NCBI RefSeq assembly: GCF_030163795.1
Contig: NZ_JASJOF010000011.1
Span: 26,396 to 90,395, forward strand
Direction: 5' to 3'
Length of the DNA: 64,000 nucleotides
Source of the DNA: Roseicyclus marinus
GTDB lineage: Bacteria; Pseudomonadota; Alphaproteobacteria; Rhodobacterales; Rhodobacteraceae
A program made the translations under genes and the position numbers. Below the pieces are notes generated by a model. The model did not search any database, was not told the origin of the DNA, and worked only from the letters and a program-made list of their open reading frames with translations. Positions within the stretch are counted from its first letter, which is position 1; every line of letters begins with the position of its first letter. Of this stretch, positions 46,733 to 54,738 are shown in pieces.

Positions 46733-46761
46733 ATGCCGGGGCGGTCGCGCCGCCCCGGCAT
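46733..46761 (-). promoter_or_regulatory. 12-bp perfect intercistronic hairpin between binding-protein and permease genes
   Basis: ATGCCGGGGCGG (46733-46744) pairs perfectly with CCGCCCCGGCAT (46750-46761) around TCGCG. It lies between the stop of the solute-binding protein gene and the start of the permease gene. Such stems commonly lower downstream expression and protect the upstream message, giving more binding protein than permease. On the minus strand the stem is followed only by CCCCTTTTCC, so full termination is unlikely. Confidence 0.6.
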
Positions 46762-46781
46762 GTGTCATGGAAAGCCGGCGA

Positions 46782-47894
46782 TTACTGGGCCAGCCACGCC
46801 TGGAAGCGTGCGTCCAGATCATCGCGGTAATCGGCCCACCACAGGTAGTTGAACACGATCACACGCTCGGAATTGGCCGGGTTCGTCGGCATATGCGGTG
46901 CCATCTCAACACCCAGCTCGGCATGGGTGCCGACCAGCGGTGCCGAGGAGTTGCGCGCCGGCCCATACGAAATATAGGCCGCCTGATCCGCCAGACGCTG
47001 CGTGTCGGTCCCGAAATAGAGGAAGTCGAGCACGCGGTTCAGACGATCCTCGGGCAGACCCTCGGGGATCACCCAACCGTCAAGGTCAAACACCTGTGCA
47101 TCCCACAGCATCTCGATCGGCTGGTCCTGCTCGACGATGGCCGAGAACAGGCGCCCGTTGTAGGACGAGCCCATCACAGCTTCGCCGTCGGCCATGAACT
47201 GGATCGCTTCGGCGGCAGAGGTCCACCACAGCGTGTCTTCCTTGATCCGGTCGAGCATGGCAAAGGCGCGGTCGATGCCTTCCTCGGTTTCCAGCACGTC
47301 GTAGATGTCTTCCTGTGCGACACCGTCACACAGAAGCGCCCATTCGAGGTTGTTGATCGGACGGCGTTCCAGCGTGCGCGTGCCGGGGAAATTCTCCGTG
47401 TCGAACAGCGCGCAGACGCTGTCGGGCGTGCGGCCTTCCCATGCGGCAACGTCGGTGCGATAGCCGTTGGTCGTCGAATAGACGATTTGCGGGATGAAGC
47501 AGTCCGAAACGATCAGGTCGCCAAAATCTTCGGATGCAGGCGTGCCATCGGGCGCGGGCGCGAGGATCTCATCGTGGTCGACCTCCATCGCCAGACCCTC
47601 GTCGCAAAGCCGGATGGCATCGGCGGCCACCACGTCGACAAGGTCCCAGGTCACGTTGTTGGCCTCGAACATCGCGCGCATCCGCGCCACGGCCTCGGGG
47701 CTGCTTTCGTCCCAGACGATGGTCACGTCAGGGTTCGCCGCCTGGTAGGGGTCGGTATAGGCGTTGATCTGGCTGGCCTGGTAGGCCCCGCCCCAGCTGA
47801 CGAAGGTGACCGTATCGGCCATCTCCTGTGCATGGGCGGCAGGGGCCAGCAACATCGCGGCGGCCCCGGTTTTCAAAAGGGATTTCAAGGTCAT
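46782..47894 (-). CDS. ABC transporter periplasmic solute-binding protein, PotD type
   Basis: A 370-residue secreted protein. The signal peptide is residues 1-22 (Lys-containing start, hydrophobic core, cleavage after AHA). The rest matches the bacterial solute-binding protein family of PotD/spermidine type (VTFVSWGGAYQ near the N-terminus, WDLVDVV, MGSSYNGR, WVIPEG). It would catch the substrate in the periplasm. It has a strong AAGGAG ribosome site and is followed by a hairpin that probably raises its level relative to the permeases. The ligand is not readable from sequence. Confidence 0.88.
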   Translation of the reverse strand: MTLKSLLKTGAAAMLLAPAAHAQEMADTVTFVSWGGAYQASQINAYTDPYQAANPDVTIVWDESSPEAVARMRAMFEANNVTWDLVDVVAADAIRLCDEGLAMEVDHDEILAPAPDGTPASEDFGDLIVSDCFIPQIVYSTTNGYRTDVAAWEGRTPDSVCALFDTENFPGTRTLERRPINNLEWALLCDGVAQEDIYDVLETEEGIDRAFAMLDRIKEDTLWWTSAAEAIQFMADGEAVMGSSYNGRLFSAIVEQDQPIEMLWDAQVFDLDGWVIPEGLPEDRLNRVLDFLYFGTDTQRLADQAAYISYGPARNSSAPLVGTHAELGVEMAPHMPTNPANSERVIVFNYLWWADYRDDLDARFQAWLAQ

Positions 47895-47969
47895 CTTGTC
47901 TCACTCTCCTTGGTTGGACTTCGGGTTTGTGATCGAATGAACGCGCTCGGAGCGGCCATGGCCCCGGTC

Positions 47970-49055
47970 TCAGGCGTCAAGCGCGCGGCAATCCTGCGGC
48001 AGCCAGCCGATCTCGATCCGCTCGCCCGGTTTCAGGCGGCGCTGATCGGGGGCGTTGCGGGTCTTGACCACGAAATCCTCGTGGCCCGCGACCCGCAGGC
48101 GGGTGCGATAAATGTCGCCCATGTAGATGAACTCGACCACTTCGGCCTTCAGCGTATGGGCGTCGGGCGCAAGCCGGTCCTTGTTCATCTCGACCCGCTC
48201 GGGCCGGATCGACACCTTGGTGCGCTGGCCCACCTCGGACACGTTCACCGGCAGGGCGTCGATCAATTCGCCATCGTCGAGCCTTACGACGCACATGTCC
48301 TCGTGCATCTCGGCGACCGTGCCCTCCAGCGTGTTGTTCTCGCCGATGAACTGGGCCACGAAACTGTTCTGCGGCTGTTCGTAAAGCACGTCGGGCGCGT
48401 CCAGCTGCTGGATGCGGCCATCGTCGAAGACCGCGACCCGGTCCGACATGGTCAGCGCCTCGGTCTGGTCATGGGTCACATAGACCACCGTGATCCCCAG
48501 CCGATGGGCAAGGTTCGTGATCTCGAATTGCATCGTTTCGCGCAATTGCTTGTCGAGCGCACCCAGGGGCTCGTCCATCAGCACCAGCTCCGGCTCGAAC
48601 ACCAAGGCACGGGCGAGTGCGATCCGCTGCTGCTGGCCGCCCGACAATTGCGCCGGCCGGCGTCCGCCGAAATCGCCCATCTGCACCATGTCGAGCGCGC
48701 GCATCACCTTGGCTTCGCGGTCGGACTTGCCGATCTTGCGCACTTCGAGCGGGAAGGCGAGGTTTTCGGCCACGGTCATATGCGGAAAGAGCGCATAATT
48801 CTGGAACACCATCCCGATGCCGCGCTTGTGCGGCGGGATATTGTTGATCGGGTTGCCGCCCAGCGTGATCTCGCCATGGGTGGCGGTCTCGAACCCCGCC
48901 AGCATCATCAGGCAGGTCGTTTTGCCCGAACCCGATGGGCCGAGCATGGTCAGGAACTCACCCTTGCCGATCGCGAGGTTCAGATCCTTCACGACCAACG
49001 TTTCACCGTCGTAGCTTTTCTGCACGCGGTCGAAGGACACGAACGCGTCTTGCAT
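47970..49055 (-). CDS. ABC transporter ATP-binding protein, PotA type
   Basis: A 361-residue ATPase: Walker A GPSGSGKTT (39-47), Q-loop, signature LSGGQQQR (about 137), Walker B LVLMDEP (about 159), switch His in YVTHDQTEA, and a C-terminal TOBE domain (about 280-358). It powers the importer formed with the two permeases and the binding protein downstream. The ATG at 49055 is used here; a TTG four codons upstream, which has a better placed GGGAG, is a real alternative. It is the first gene of the operon, after a terminator. Confidence 0.9.
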   Translation of the reverse strand: MQDAFVSFDRVQKSYDGETLVVKDLNLAIGKGEFLTMLGPSGSGKTTCLMMLAGFETATHGEITLGGNPINNIPPHKRGIGMVFQNYALFPHMTVAENLAFPLEVRKIGKSDREAKVMRALDMVQMGDFGGRRPAQLSGGQQQRIALARALVFEPELVLMDEPLGALDKQLRETMQFEITNLAHRLGITVVYVTHDQTEALTMSDRVAVFDDGRIQQLDAPDVLYEQPQNSFVAQFIGENNTLEGTVAEMHEDMCVVRLDDGELIDALPVNVSEVGQRTKVSIRPERVEMNKDRLAPDAHTLKAEVVEFIYMGDIYRTRLRVAGHEDFVVKTRNAPDQRRLKPGERIEIGWLPQDCRALDA

Positions 49056-49254
49056 CTCCGATGGCAAATCCAAACTCCCTGCTTCGCGGCACGATGTCGC
49101 TTTTGTACAAGTCGTTTTTAGACCATTCTTGACGCTGTGACGCAACCGGCCCAGCCGGGTTCGTGCAAAATAGAGCCTCAAAACATTGAACTAAAACAAA
49201 ATATTTAGGATTTGGGCCCGATCAAATTCGGGTAGATGCTTAATATGAAGGCAC

Positions 49255-49293
49255 AAAAACGACACGATTCCGGTACGGATGCGTGTCGTTTTT
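49255..49293 (-). terminator. strong bidirectional rho-independent terminator (12-bp perfect stem with T/A tails)
   Basis: AAAAACGACACG (49255-49266) and CGTGTCGTTTTT (49282-49293) are perfect complements around a 15-base loop. Each strand therefore has a stem ending in a run of T. It sits 33 bases beyond the stop of the M24 hydrolase gene and before the AT-rich promoter region of the ABC operon (49056-49250). Confidence 0.85.
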
Positions 49294-49326
49294 CATGGGC
49301 TTGCGAATGCGCGCCGGGGCTGCGCC

Positions 49327-50508
49327 TCAATCCTTGACCAGCAATTGCCGCGGGACATGGGCGAGGCATTCCACCCCGGTCTCGGTGATCAGGATCGATT
49401 CCGTGATCTCGAAGCCCATGTCCTCAAGCCACAGGCCGGTCATGAAATGAAAGGTCATGCCGGGTTCCAGCACGGTCCTGTCGCCCGCCCGCAGGCTCAT
49501 GGTCCGCTCGCCCCAATCGGGGGGATAGCTCAACCCGATGCCATAGCCGGTGCGGTTGTCCTTGATGATGCCATGCCGGGCCAGCACGCCAAAAAACGCC
49601 AGCGCGATATCCTCGCAGGTGTTGCCGGGGCGTGCGGCCTCCAGCCCCGCCTCGATCCCTTCCAGCGTCGCGGCTTCGGCATCGCGGAAGGCCTGCGTCG
49701 GTCGCCCCAGAAACACCGTGCGCGACAACGGGCAGTGATAGCGCCGATAGCAGCCCGCGATCTCGAAGAACGTGCCTTCCCCGGCCTGTAACGGCCTGTC
49801 GTCCCATGTCAGGTGCGGCGCGCTTGCCTCCCGCCCCGAGGGCAGCAGCGGCACGATGGCCGGGTAATCGCCGGCAGGTCCGTTTCCGCCCCGGATGCCG
49901 CTGTCGTAGATCTCGGCCACGAGGTCGGATTTGCGCATCCCGACCTCGACCACGTCGAAGATGCGCTGGTGCATCCGCTCCACGATGAAGGCTGCTTGCC
50001 GCATATAGCCGATCTCGGCTTCCGATTTCACCGCGCGCTGCCAGTTGACCAGCGCGGTGGCATCGACGAACCGCGCTTCGGGCAGGTTTCGCGTCAGGCT
50101 GACGAAAGCCGCCGCCGAGAAATAGTAATTGTCCATCTCCACGCCGATGCGCAGCCGCCCCCACCCCCGGTCACGCAGCACGCCCGACAAATAGTCCATC
50201 GGATGCAGATCGGGGTTCTGAACATAAAGATCCGGGTAGCCCAGAATGTGGCTGTCGCGCAGCCAAGAGGTCAGGCGCGCGCCATTGGCATCTTGCCCCC
50301 GCCCGAACCAGATCGGGTCGCCATGCGGCGGCACGATCACGCATTGATGGACGTAAAAGGACCAGCCGTCATAGCCCGTCAGCCAGTTCATGTTCGACGG
50401 GTCGGTGACGATCAACAGATCGCAGCCCCGCGCCGCCATCGCATGGCGCGTCTTGTCCAGCCGGGCGGCATATTCCTCGGGGGTGAACCGGAACATCTGG
50501 GCGGTCAT
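49327..50508 (-). CDS. M24 family hydrolase, creatinase/ectoine hydrolase (DoeA)-like
   Basis: A 393-residue pita-bread-fold protein with an N-terminal creatinase domain (SNMNWLTGYDGWSFYVHQ, about 39) and a C-terminal M24 domain. The metal ligands of true aminopeptidases are not conserved: the GxGHGIG region reads RTGYGIGLSYPPDWGE. This places it with the non-peptidase hydrolases of C-N bonds, such as creatinase and ectoine hydrolase. No doeB-like deacetylase is adjacent, so ectoine is only one possible substrate; another methylated or cyclic amidine is possible given the neighbouring amine genes. ATG 50508 is preceded by AAGGA; a GTG six bases earlier is less likely. Confidence 0.8.
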   Translation of the reverse strand: MTAQMFRFTPEEYAARLDKTRHAMAARGCDLLIVTDPSNMNWLTGYDGWSFYVHQCVIVPPHGDPIWFGRGQDANGARLTSWLRDSHILGYPDLYVQNPDLHPMDYLSGVLRDRGWGRLRIGVEMDNYYFSAAAFVSLTRNLPEARFVDATALVNWQRAVKSEAEIGYMRQAAFIVERMHQRIFDVVEVGMRKSDLVAEIYDSGIRGGNGPAGDYPAIVPLLPSGREASAPHLTWDDRPLQAGEGTFFEIAGCYRRYHCPLSRTVFLGRPTQAFRDAEAATLEGIEAGLEAARPGNTCEDIALAFFGVLARHGIIKDNRTGYGIGLSYPPDWGERTMSLRAGDRTVLEPGMTFHFMTGLWLEDMGFEITESILITETGVECLAHVPRQLLVKD

Positions 50509-50817
50509 CGGCACCGTCCTTGGCTGTGAATGGCAAGGGGCGGGCCCGCGTAACGGCGTGTCCCACCCCTCAAGCCTGACATGCCATCGCCTGCGACCAT
50601 GCCGTCATGGCGACCCTCGCGGTCCCCGAAACGACATCCTGCCGGTTCCGCGCCCGTTCCGAACGCTCTGCCTTTACCGCGCATCTGATGGGTGTGCTCG
50701 GCCCAGACAGCGCGGCCCGGTTCGCATGTTCCTGCATGACGGGCCATTGACCCGTCGGAATGACGCTTTCAGGGGACAGGGCCGATACCCGCAAGCGCGG
50801 GGGGGCAGGCTTGCGGC
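50509..50817. other. intergenic region between amine-degradation operon and M24 hydrolase gene
   Basis: Both flanking genes are on the minus strand. The region holds the 3' end of the amine operon and presumably the promoter of the M24 gene. Apart from a hairpin at 50789-50816 I see no supported gene; a 74-codon open frame on the minus strand has no recognisable features. Confidence 0.5.
50789..50816 (-). terminator. hairpin immediately after the amine-degradation operon
   Basis: CCGCAAGC and GCTTGCGG form an 8-bp perfect stem around a C-rich 12-base loop, one base beyond the stop codon of the last gene on the minus strand. There is no T-run, so termination would be weak or factor-assisted. 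Confidence 0.5.
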
Positions 50818-51717
50818 TCAGGTCAGCCTTGCCGGGAACCCTTCGGCGCGCAGATCGGTGCCAAGCGCATCCTCCAGGAGCTTGACGATCTGGGTTGATT
50901 GCGCCTCGCCGCCATAAACGGCGCGGCCCTTGAGAAAGGTCTGGTTGGTCATGCTGGCCAGATCCAGCGGCACGCCGAATTCGCGGCCAAAGCCCATGGC
51001 GAAGCCCAGATCCTTGAGCGCAAGGTCCATGGAAAAGGCGATGTCGTAGCTGCCGTTCAGGATCAGCTGCCCCTCGGTCTCATGCACGAAGGAGGTGCCA
51101 GAGGAGGCGGCGATCGCCTCCCACGCGGTCTTGAGGTCAAGGCCCCCGCGCTTGGCCAGCATCAGCGCTTCGCCATCGGCCACCAGATGGATGAAGGCCA
51201 GCATGTTGGTGATCACCTTGATGATCGCGGCACTGCCCAAGGGGCCCATATGGAACAGCCTGTTGCCGATGACCTCAAGCGCGGGGCGGTGCAGCGCCAC
51301 CAGATCGGCATCGCCGCCCGCAAGCACCGTGATCTCACCCCGTGCGGCCAGATGGACGCCACCCGTCACCGGGGCCTCGAGCAGCCGGATACCTGCGGCC
51401 TCGGCCACGGCACCAAGGCGGATGATGTCGTCGCGCCCGAGTGTGGAATTCTCGATCCATGTGCTGCCCGGTTTCATCTTGGGCAGGATGTCCCCCAGCA
51501 CCAGTTCCGACACGGCGGGCGAGGGCAGGCAGGTGAACACGTGATCGGTGACGGCCGCGACCTCGGCGGCGCTTCCGGCGACGGTTGCGCCCATCTCGGA
51601 CAGCCGCAGGGCGAGGCTTGGGTCGCGGTCGTAGACGGTCACCTGATGACCGGCACGGATCAGGCTCGCCGCGATATGCCCGCCCAGATTGCCCAAACCG
51701 ATATAGCCGTAATTCAT
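50818..51717 (-). CDS. NAD(P)-dependent oxidoreductase, 3-hydroxyisobutyrate dehydrogenase family
   Basis: A 299-residue beta-hydroxyacid dehydrogenase. The N-terminus MNYGYIGLGNLGG carries the GxGxxG nucleotide site, followed by the substrate loop LLEAPVTGGVHLAARG (about 116) and the catalytic lysine region KVITNML (about 167). It oxidises or reduces a small hydroxyacid or semialdehyde. It is the last gene of the operon and overlaps the aldehyde dehydrogenase gene by 4 bases, which suggests that the two enzymes handle the carbon skeleton left after demethylation. Confidence 0.87.
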   Translation of the reverse strand: MNYGYIGLGNLGGHIAASLIRAGHQVTVYDRDPSLALRLSEMGATVAGSAAEVAAVTDHVFTCLPSPAVSELVLGDILPKMKPGSTWIENSTLGRDDIIRLGAVAEAAGIRLLEAPVTGGVHLAARGEITVLAGGDADLVALHRPALEVIGNRLFHMGPLGSAAIIKVITNMLAFIHLVADGEALMLAKRGGLDLKTAWEAIAASSGTSFVHETEGQLILNGSYDIAFSMDLALKDLGFAMGFGREFGVPLDLASMTNQTFLKGRAVYGGEAQSTQIVKLLEDALGTDLRAEGFPARLT

Positions 51718-53141
51718 GATCCGTATCCCACCAATGCCTTGATTTCGCAAAAGTCGTGAATGCCCCAATCGGCATATTCACGTCCGTTGCCCGACTGTTT
51801 GTAGCCGCCGAAAGGCGCGAAAGTATCCCAATCGGGGCCGTTGATGTTGACCTGTCCCGCGCGCAGTCGGCGCGCAACCGCGCGGGCTGCGCCGTGCGGA
51901 CCCGAGGCATAGGCGGCAAGGCCGTAAACCGTGTCATTGGCCATGGTGACGGCGTGATCGACGTTCTCATAGCCGATGATCGACAGGACAGGGCCAAAGA
52001 TTTCCTCGCGCGCGATGGTCATCTCGTGGGTTACATGGCCAAAGACCGTGGGTCGTACGAACCAGCCCATGTTGATCCCGTCCGGTCTGCCCAATCCGCC
52101 CGCGGCAAGGGTCGCGCCCTCCGTGATGCCGGTCGCAATCAGCCCCTGCACCTTGTCCCATTGCGTGCCCGAGATCAGCGGCCCCATGGTGACGGCCGGA
52201 TCGGTCGGATCGCCGATGACGACGGTGTCGGCGGCCGCCTTGGCCGCGTCCATCGCGTCCGCCATCTTGTCCATGGGCACGAACATCCGCGTCGGCGCAT
52301 CGCAGCTTTGGCCGGTATTGCCGAAACAGGCGAGCGTCCCTGCCGCGACCGCAGCGGCCAGATCGGCACCGGGCAGGATGATATTCGCCGATTTCCCGCC
52401 CAATTCCTGCGCCACGCGCTTGACCGTCGGGGCGGCCGATTGCGCGACCGCAACCCCCGCCCGCGTCGATCCGGTGAAGGAGACCATGTCGACTTGCGGA
52501 TGCGCGGTCAAAACCGCGCCGACATCCGCGCCCGTGCCTTGCACAAGGTTGAAGACACCGGGCGGCACCCCTGCCTGATCGCACAATTCGGCAAAAAGGA
52601 GCGCCGACAACGGCGCCAGTTCCGACGGTTTCAGCACCATGGTGCAGCCAGCGGCAAGCGCCGGGGCGACCTTGCACACGATCTGGTTCATCGGCCAGTT
52701 CCACGGCGTGATCAGTGCGCAGACACCGATCGCCTCGCGCAAAATCCGGGTCGCGCCCCGCTGTTCTTCCCAATGGAAATCGCGCGCGGCCTGGATCGTG
52801 GTTTCCAGATGGATCTGGCCCGCCCAAGCCTGCGCCTCGCGGGCTGCCGTGATGGGCGCACCCATCTCGGTCGACATCGCCCGCGCGATCTCGTCGAACC
52901 GGGCGGTATAGGCTGCAAACAGCGCCTCGAGCAGTGCTACCCGATCCGCCAAAGCCCAAGCCGAGAACCCGTCAAAGGCCCCGCGCGCCGCCATCACCGC
53001 GCGATGGGCGTCATCGCCATTGCCCAAGGCCAGATCGCCAAGGCTTGCCCCCGTGGCGGGGTTCTCGACCGCCATGCGCGCGCGGCCCAAGGGGGCGACC
53101 CATGCGCCGCCGACATAATGCTGGGACAGCCGGTGCAACAT
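51714..53141 (-). CDS. aldehyde dehydrogenase (NAD+) family protein
   Basis: A 475-residue ALDH with the active-site glutamate in ELGGKSAN (about 245), the catalytic cysteine in FGNTGQSCDAP (about 279), TPWNWPMNQ and the cofactor loop FTGSTRAG (about 225). It oxidises an aldehyde to an acid, plausibly a betaine-type aldehyde or a small semialdehyde. ATG 53141 is 4 bases after the MttB-family stop; it gives the normal family length. The gene is coupled to the 3-hydroxyisobutyrate-dehydrogenase-like gene. Confidence 0.88.
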   Translation of the reverse strand: MLHRLSQHYVGGAWVAPLGRARMAVENPATGASLGDLALGNGDDAHRAVMAARGAFDGFSAWALADRVALLEALFAAYTARFDEIARAMSTEMGAPITAAREAQAWAGQIHLETTIQAARDFHWEEQRGATRILREAIGVCALITPWNWPMNQIVCKVAPALAAGCTMVLKPSELAPLSALLFAELCDQAGVPPGVFNLVQGTGADVGAVLTAHPQVDMVSFTGSTRAGVAVAQSAAPTVKRVAQELGGKSANIILPGADLAAAVAAGTLACFGNTGQSCDAPTRMFVPMDKMADAMDAAKAAADTVVIGDPTDPAVTMGPLISGTQWDKVQGLIATGITEGATLAAGGLGRPDGINMGWFVRPTVFGHVTHEMTIAREEIFGPVLSIIGYENVDHAVTMANDTVYGLAAYASGPHGAARAVARRLRAGQVNINGPDWDTFAPFGGYKQSGNGREYADWGIHDFCEIKALVGYGS

Positions 53142-53145
53142 GACC

Positions 53146-54738
53146 TTACCGGAAATAGATGTTGAACCGTTTGCGGATCGCCACGTCGATCTCGGGCGAG
53201 ACCTGGCAGCCCGCGCTGGCAAGGATCGCGTTCTTGCGCGCGATCGCAGTGTCAAGCAGCAGGGGTTGGCCCGCCTCGACCCATTCCTTGGGGCTCATCC
53301 GGTTGCCGACCTTGGGATAGACATATTCCGTCTGCATCAAGCCCAGCGTCTGATCGGTGCCAAGGTAATGTCCGGGGCCACCCAGACAGACCTGCTTCAT
53401 CGCCTCGATCGAGGTGCTGTCCTCGGTCACGTCGATGCCGCGCACCAGCCGCATGGCCTGGCCCAGGATATCATCGCCCAAAACGAGGCTTTCCAGACAG
53501 AACCCCAGAAGCGAGGCATGCATGCCCACCGTTTCGTAGCACAGGTTGAGGCCCGACAATCCCGCCAGCGCATTGGTGATGCCCTGTTCCCAACCCGCCT
53601 GCATGTCGGGCAGCTTGCTGTCGGAAATCCCCGAGGCAGCGCCCCCAGGCAGGTCGTAGAACCGGTGCATCTGCGCGCAGCCCGCCGTCAGCAGCGCCTG
53701 TTCGGCCGATCCGCCCGACATCGCCCCCGTGCGCAGATCGCTGACAAAGGGCCATGTACCGAAGATCGCAGGCGCGCCCTTCTTGATCGCGTTGACATAG
53801 ACGACACCCGCAAGACATTCGGCCACGGCTTGCACGATCGCCAGCGCGATGGGGGCAGGGGCCGTGGCCCCCGCTTGGCCCGCCGACAAAAGCAGCATGG
53901 GCATGCCACGGCGGACGCAATCCTCCATCGTGATGCAGGATTCCTCGGCGAATTTCATGGGCGGCACGACGAAGCAGTTGGAATTGCTGACGAATGGCCG
54001 CTCCAGCCATTTCTCCTCGCCGCCCGCAACCATGTGCAGCATCTCGAAGCAATCGGCGACATGGGCCGGATCGCTGAAGGATGTCCCCACATGCTTTTTC
54101 GTGCCCGCAAGGCAGGCGTAAAGCGTGTTGAGGTCCATCTCCCGATTGTCCTTCACATCGCGGCAGACCATCGTGCGCTGATAGAAATGGATATTGTCGA
54201 GGTTATCGACGAGCCGCGCACCGTCATAAAGATCCTGCGCGGTCGACTCGCGGTATTCATGCGTGACCGGGTCGACGATATGCACTGCCGCTCCCGCCGT
54301 CCCGAAATGCACGTTGGTCCCCGACAGGTGCATGTCATGCTTGGGGTCGCGCGCATGCAGCGTGATGTTGCGCGCGGCGACCGCCAGCATGTCCTCGACC
54401 AGCGCGCGGGGAAAGCGGATGCGCCCGTCATCGCCCCGGATCGCGCCCGCACCCGTCAGGATCTCGACCCCCGAGGGCGGCGCATCGGCCAGCCCGATCA
54501 CCTCCAGGGCTTCAAGCGCGCTTTGATGGATCTTTTCCATCCCGGCATCGCTCAACGGGCGATACTGCCCGCCGGACATGCCGGGGCGAACGGGGCGTTT
54601 GTCCTCGGCCAAGGGGGCCGCGCGCAGCGCCACCCGCGCCGCCCGCCCGCCCGCGCGCCGCGCGCGCGCGGGCTCGCAGGTTGCGCCGATAACCGGCATG
54701 TCGGTTTGTGCTATCTGGCTGTCCGGTATCATGGTCAC
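53146..54738 (-). CDS. MttB (trimethylamine:corrinoid methyltransferase) family protein, non-pyrrolysine
   Basis: A 530-residue member of the MttB superfamily (conserved 'YETVGMHASLLGFCLESL' and C-terminal WVEAGQPLLLD). The gene has no in-frame amber codon, so it is a non-pyrrolysine type. Characterised relatives demethylate quaternary amines such as glycine betaine, proline betaine or carnitine onto a corrinoid protein. No corrinoid protein or RamA-type activator is in this window, although a full B12 cluster is 20 kb away. It begins with GTG 54738 (overlap with the upstream stop) or ATG 54732. The substrate is probably a methylated amine, since demethylating dehydrogenases flank it. Confidence 0.85.
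   Translation of the reverse strand: MTMIPDSQIAQTDMPVIGATCEPARARRAGGRAARVALRAAPLAEDKRPVRPGMSGGQYRPLSDAGMEKIHQSALEALEVIGLADAPPSGVEILTGAGAIRGDDGRIRFPRALVEDMLAVAARNITLHARDPKHDMHLSGTNVHFGTAGAAVHIVDPVTHEYRESTAQDLYDGARLVDNLDNIHFYQRTMVCRDVKDNREMDLNTLYACLAGTKKHVGTSFSDPAHVADCFEMLHMVAGGEEKWLERPFVSNSNCFVVPPMKFAEESCITMEDCVRRGMPMLLLSAGQAGATAPAPIALAIVQAVAECLAGVVYVNAIKKGAPAIFGTWPFVSDLRTGAMSGGSAEQALLTAGCAQMHRFYDLPGGAASGISDSKLPDMQAGWEQGITNALAGLSGLNLCYETVGMHASLLGFCLESLVLGDDILGQAMRLVRGIDVTEDSTSIEAMKQVCLGGPGHYLGTDQTLGLMQTEYVYPKVGNRMSPKEWVEAGQPLLLDTAIARKNAILASAGCQVSPEIDVAIRKRFNIYFR

Noticed and set aside
46500..49121. 873-codon plus-strand frame opposite the ABC transporter genes, and similar long frames opposite the FAD/GcvT genes (54708-57056, 57142-59265)
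   Set aside because: All mirror real genes and read as histidine/arginine-rich noise.
53146..54738. Possibility that the MttB-family gene is a pyrrolysine enzyme
   Set aside because: The frame is open through all 530 codons without an internal TAG, so it belongs to the non-pyrrolysine branch.
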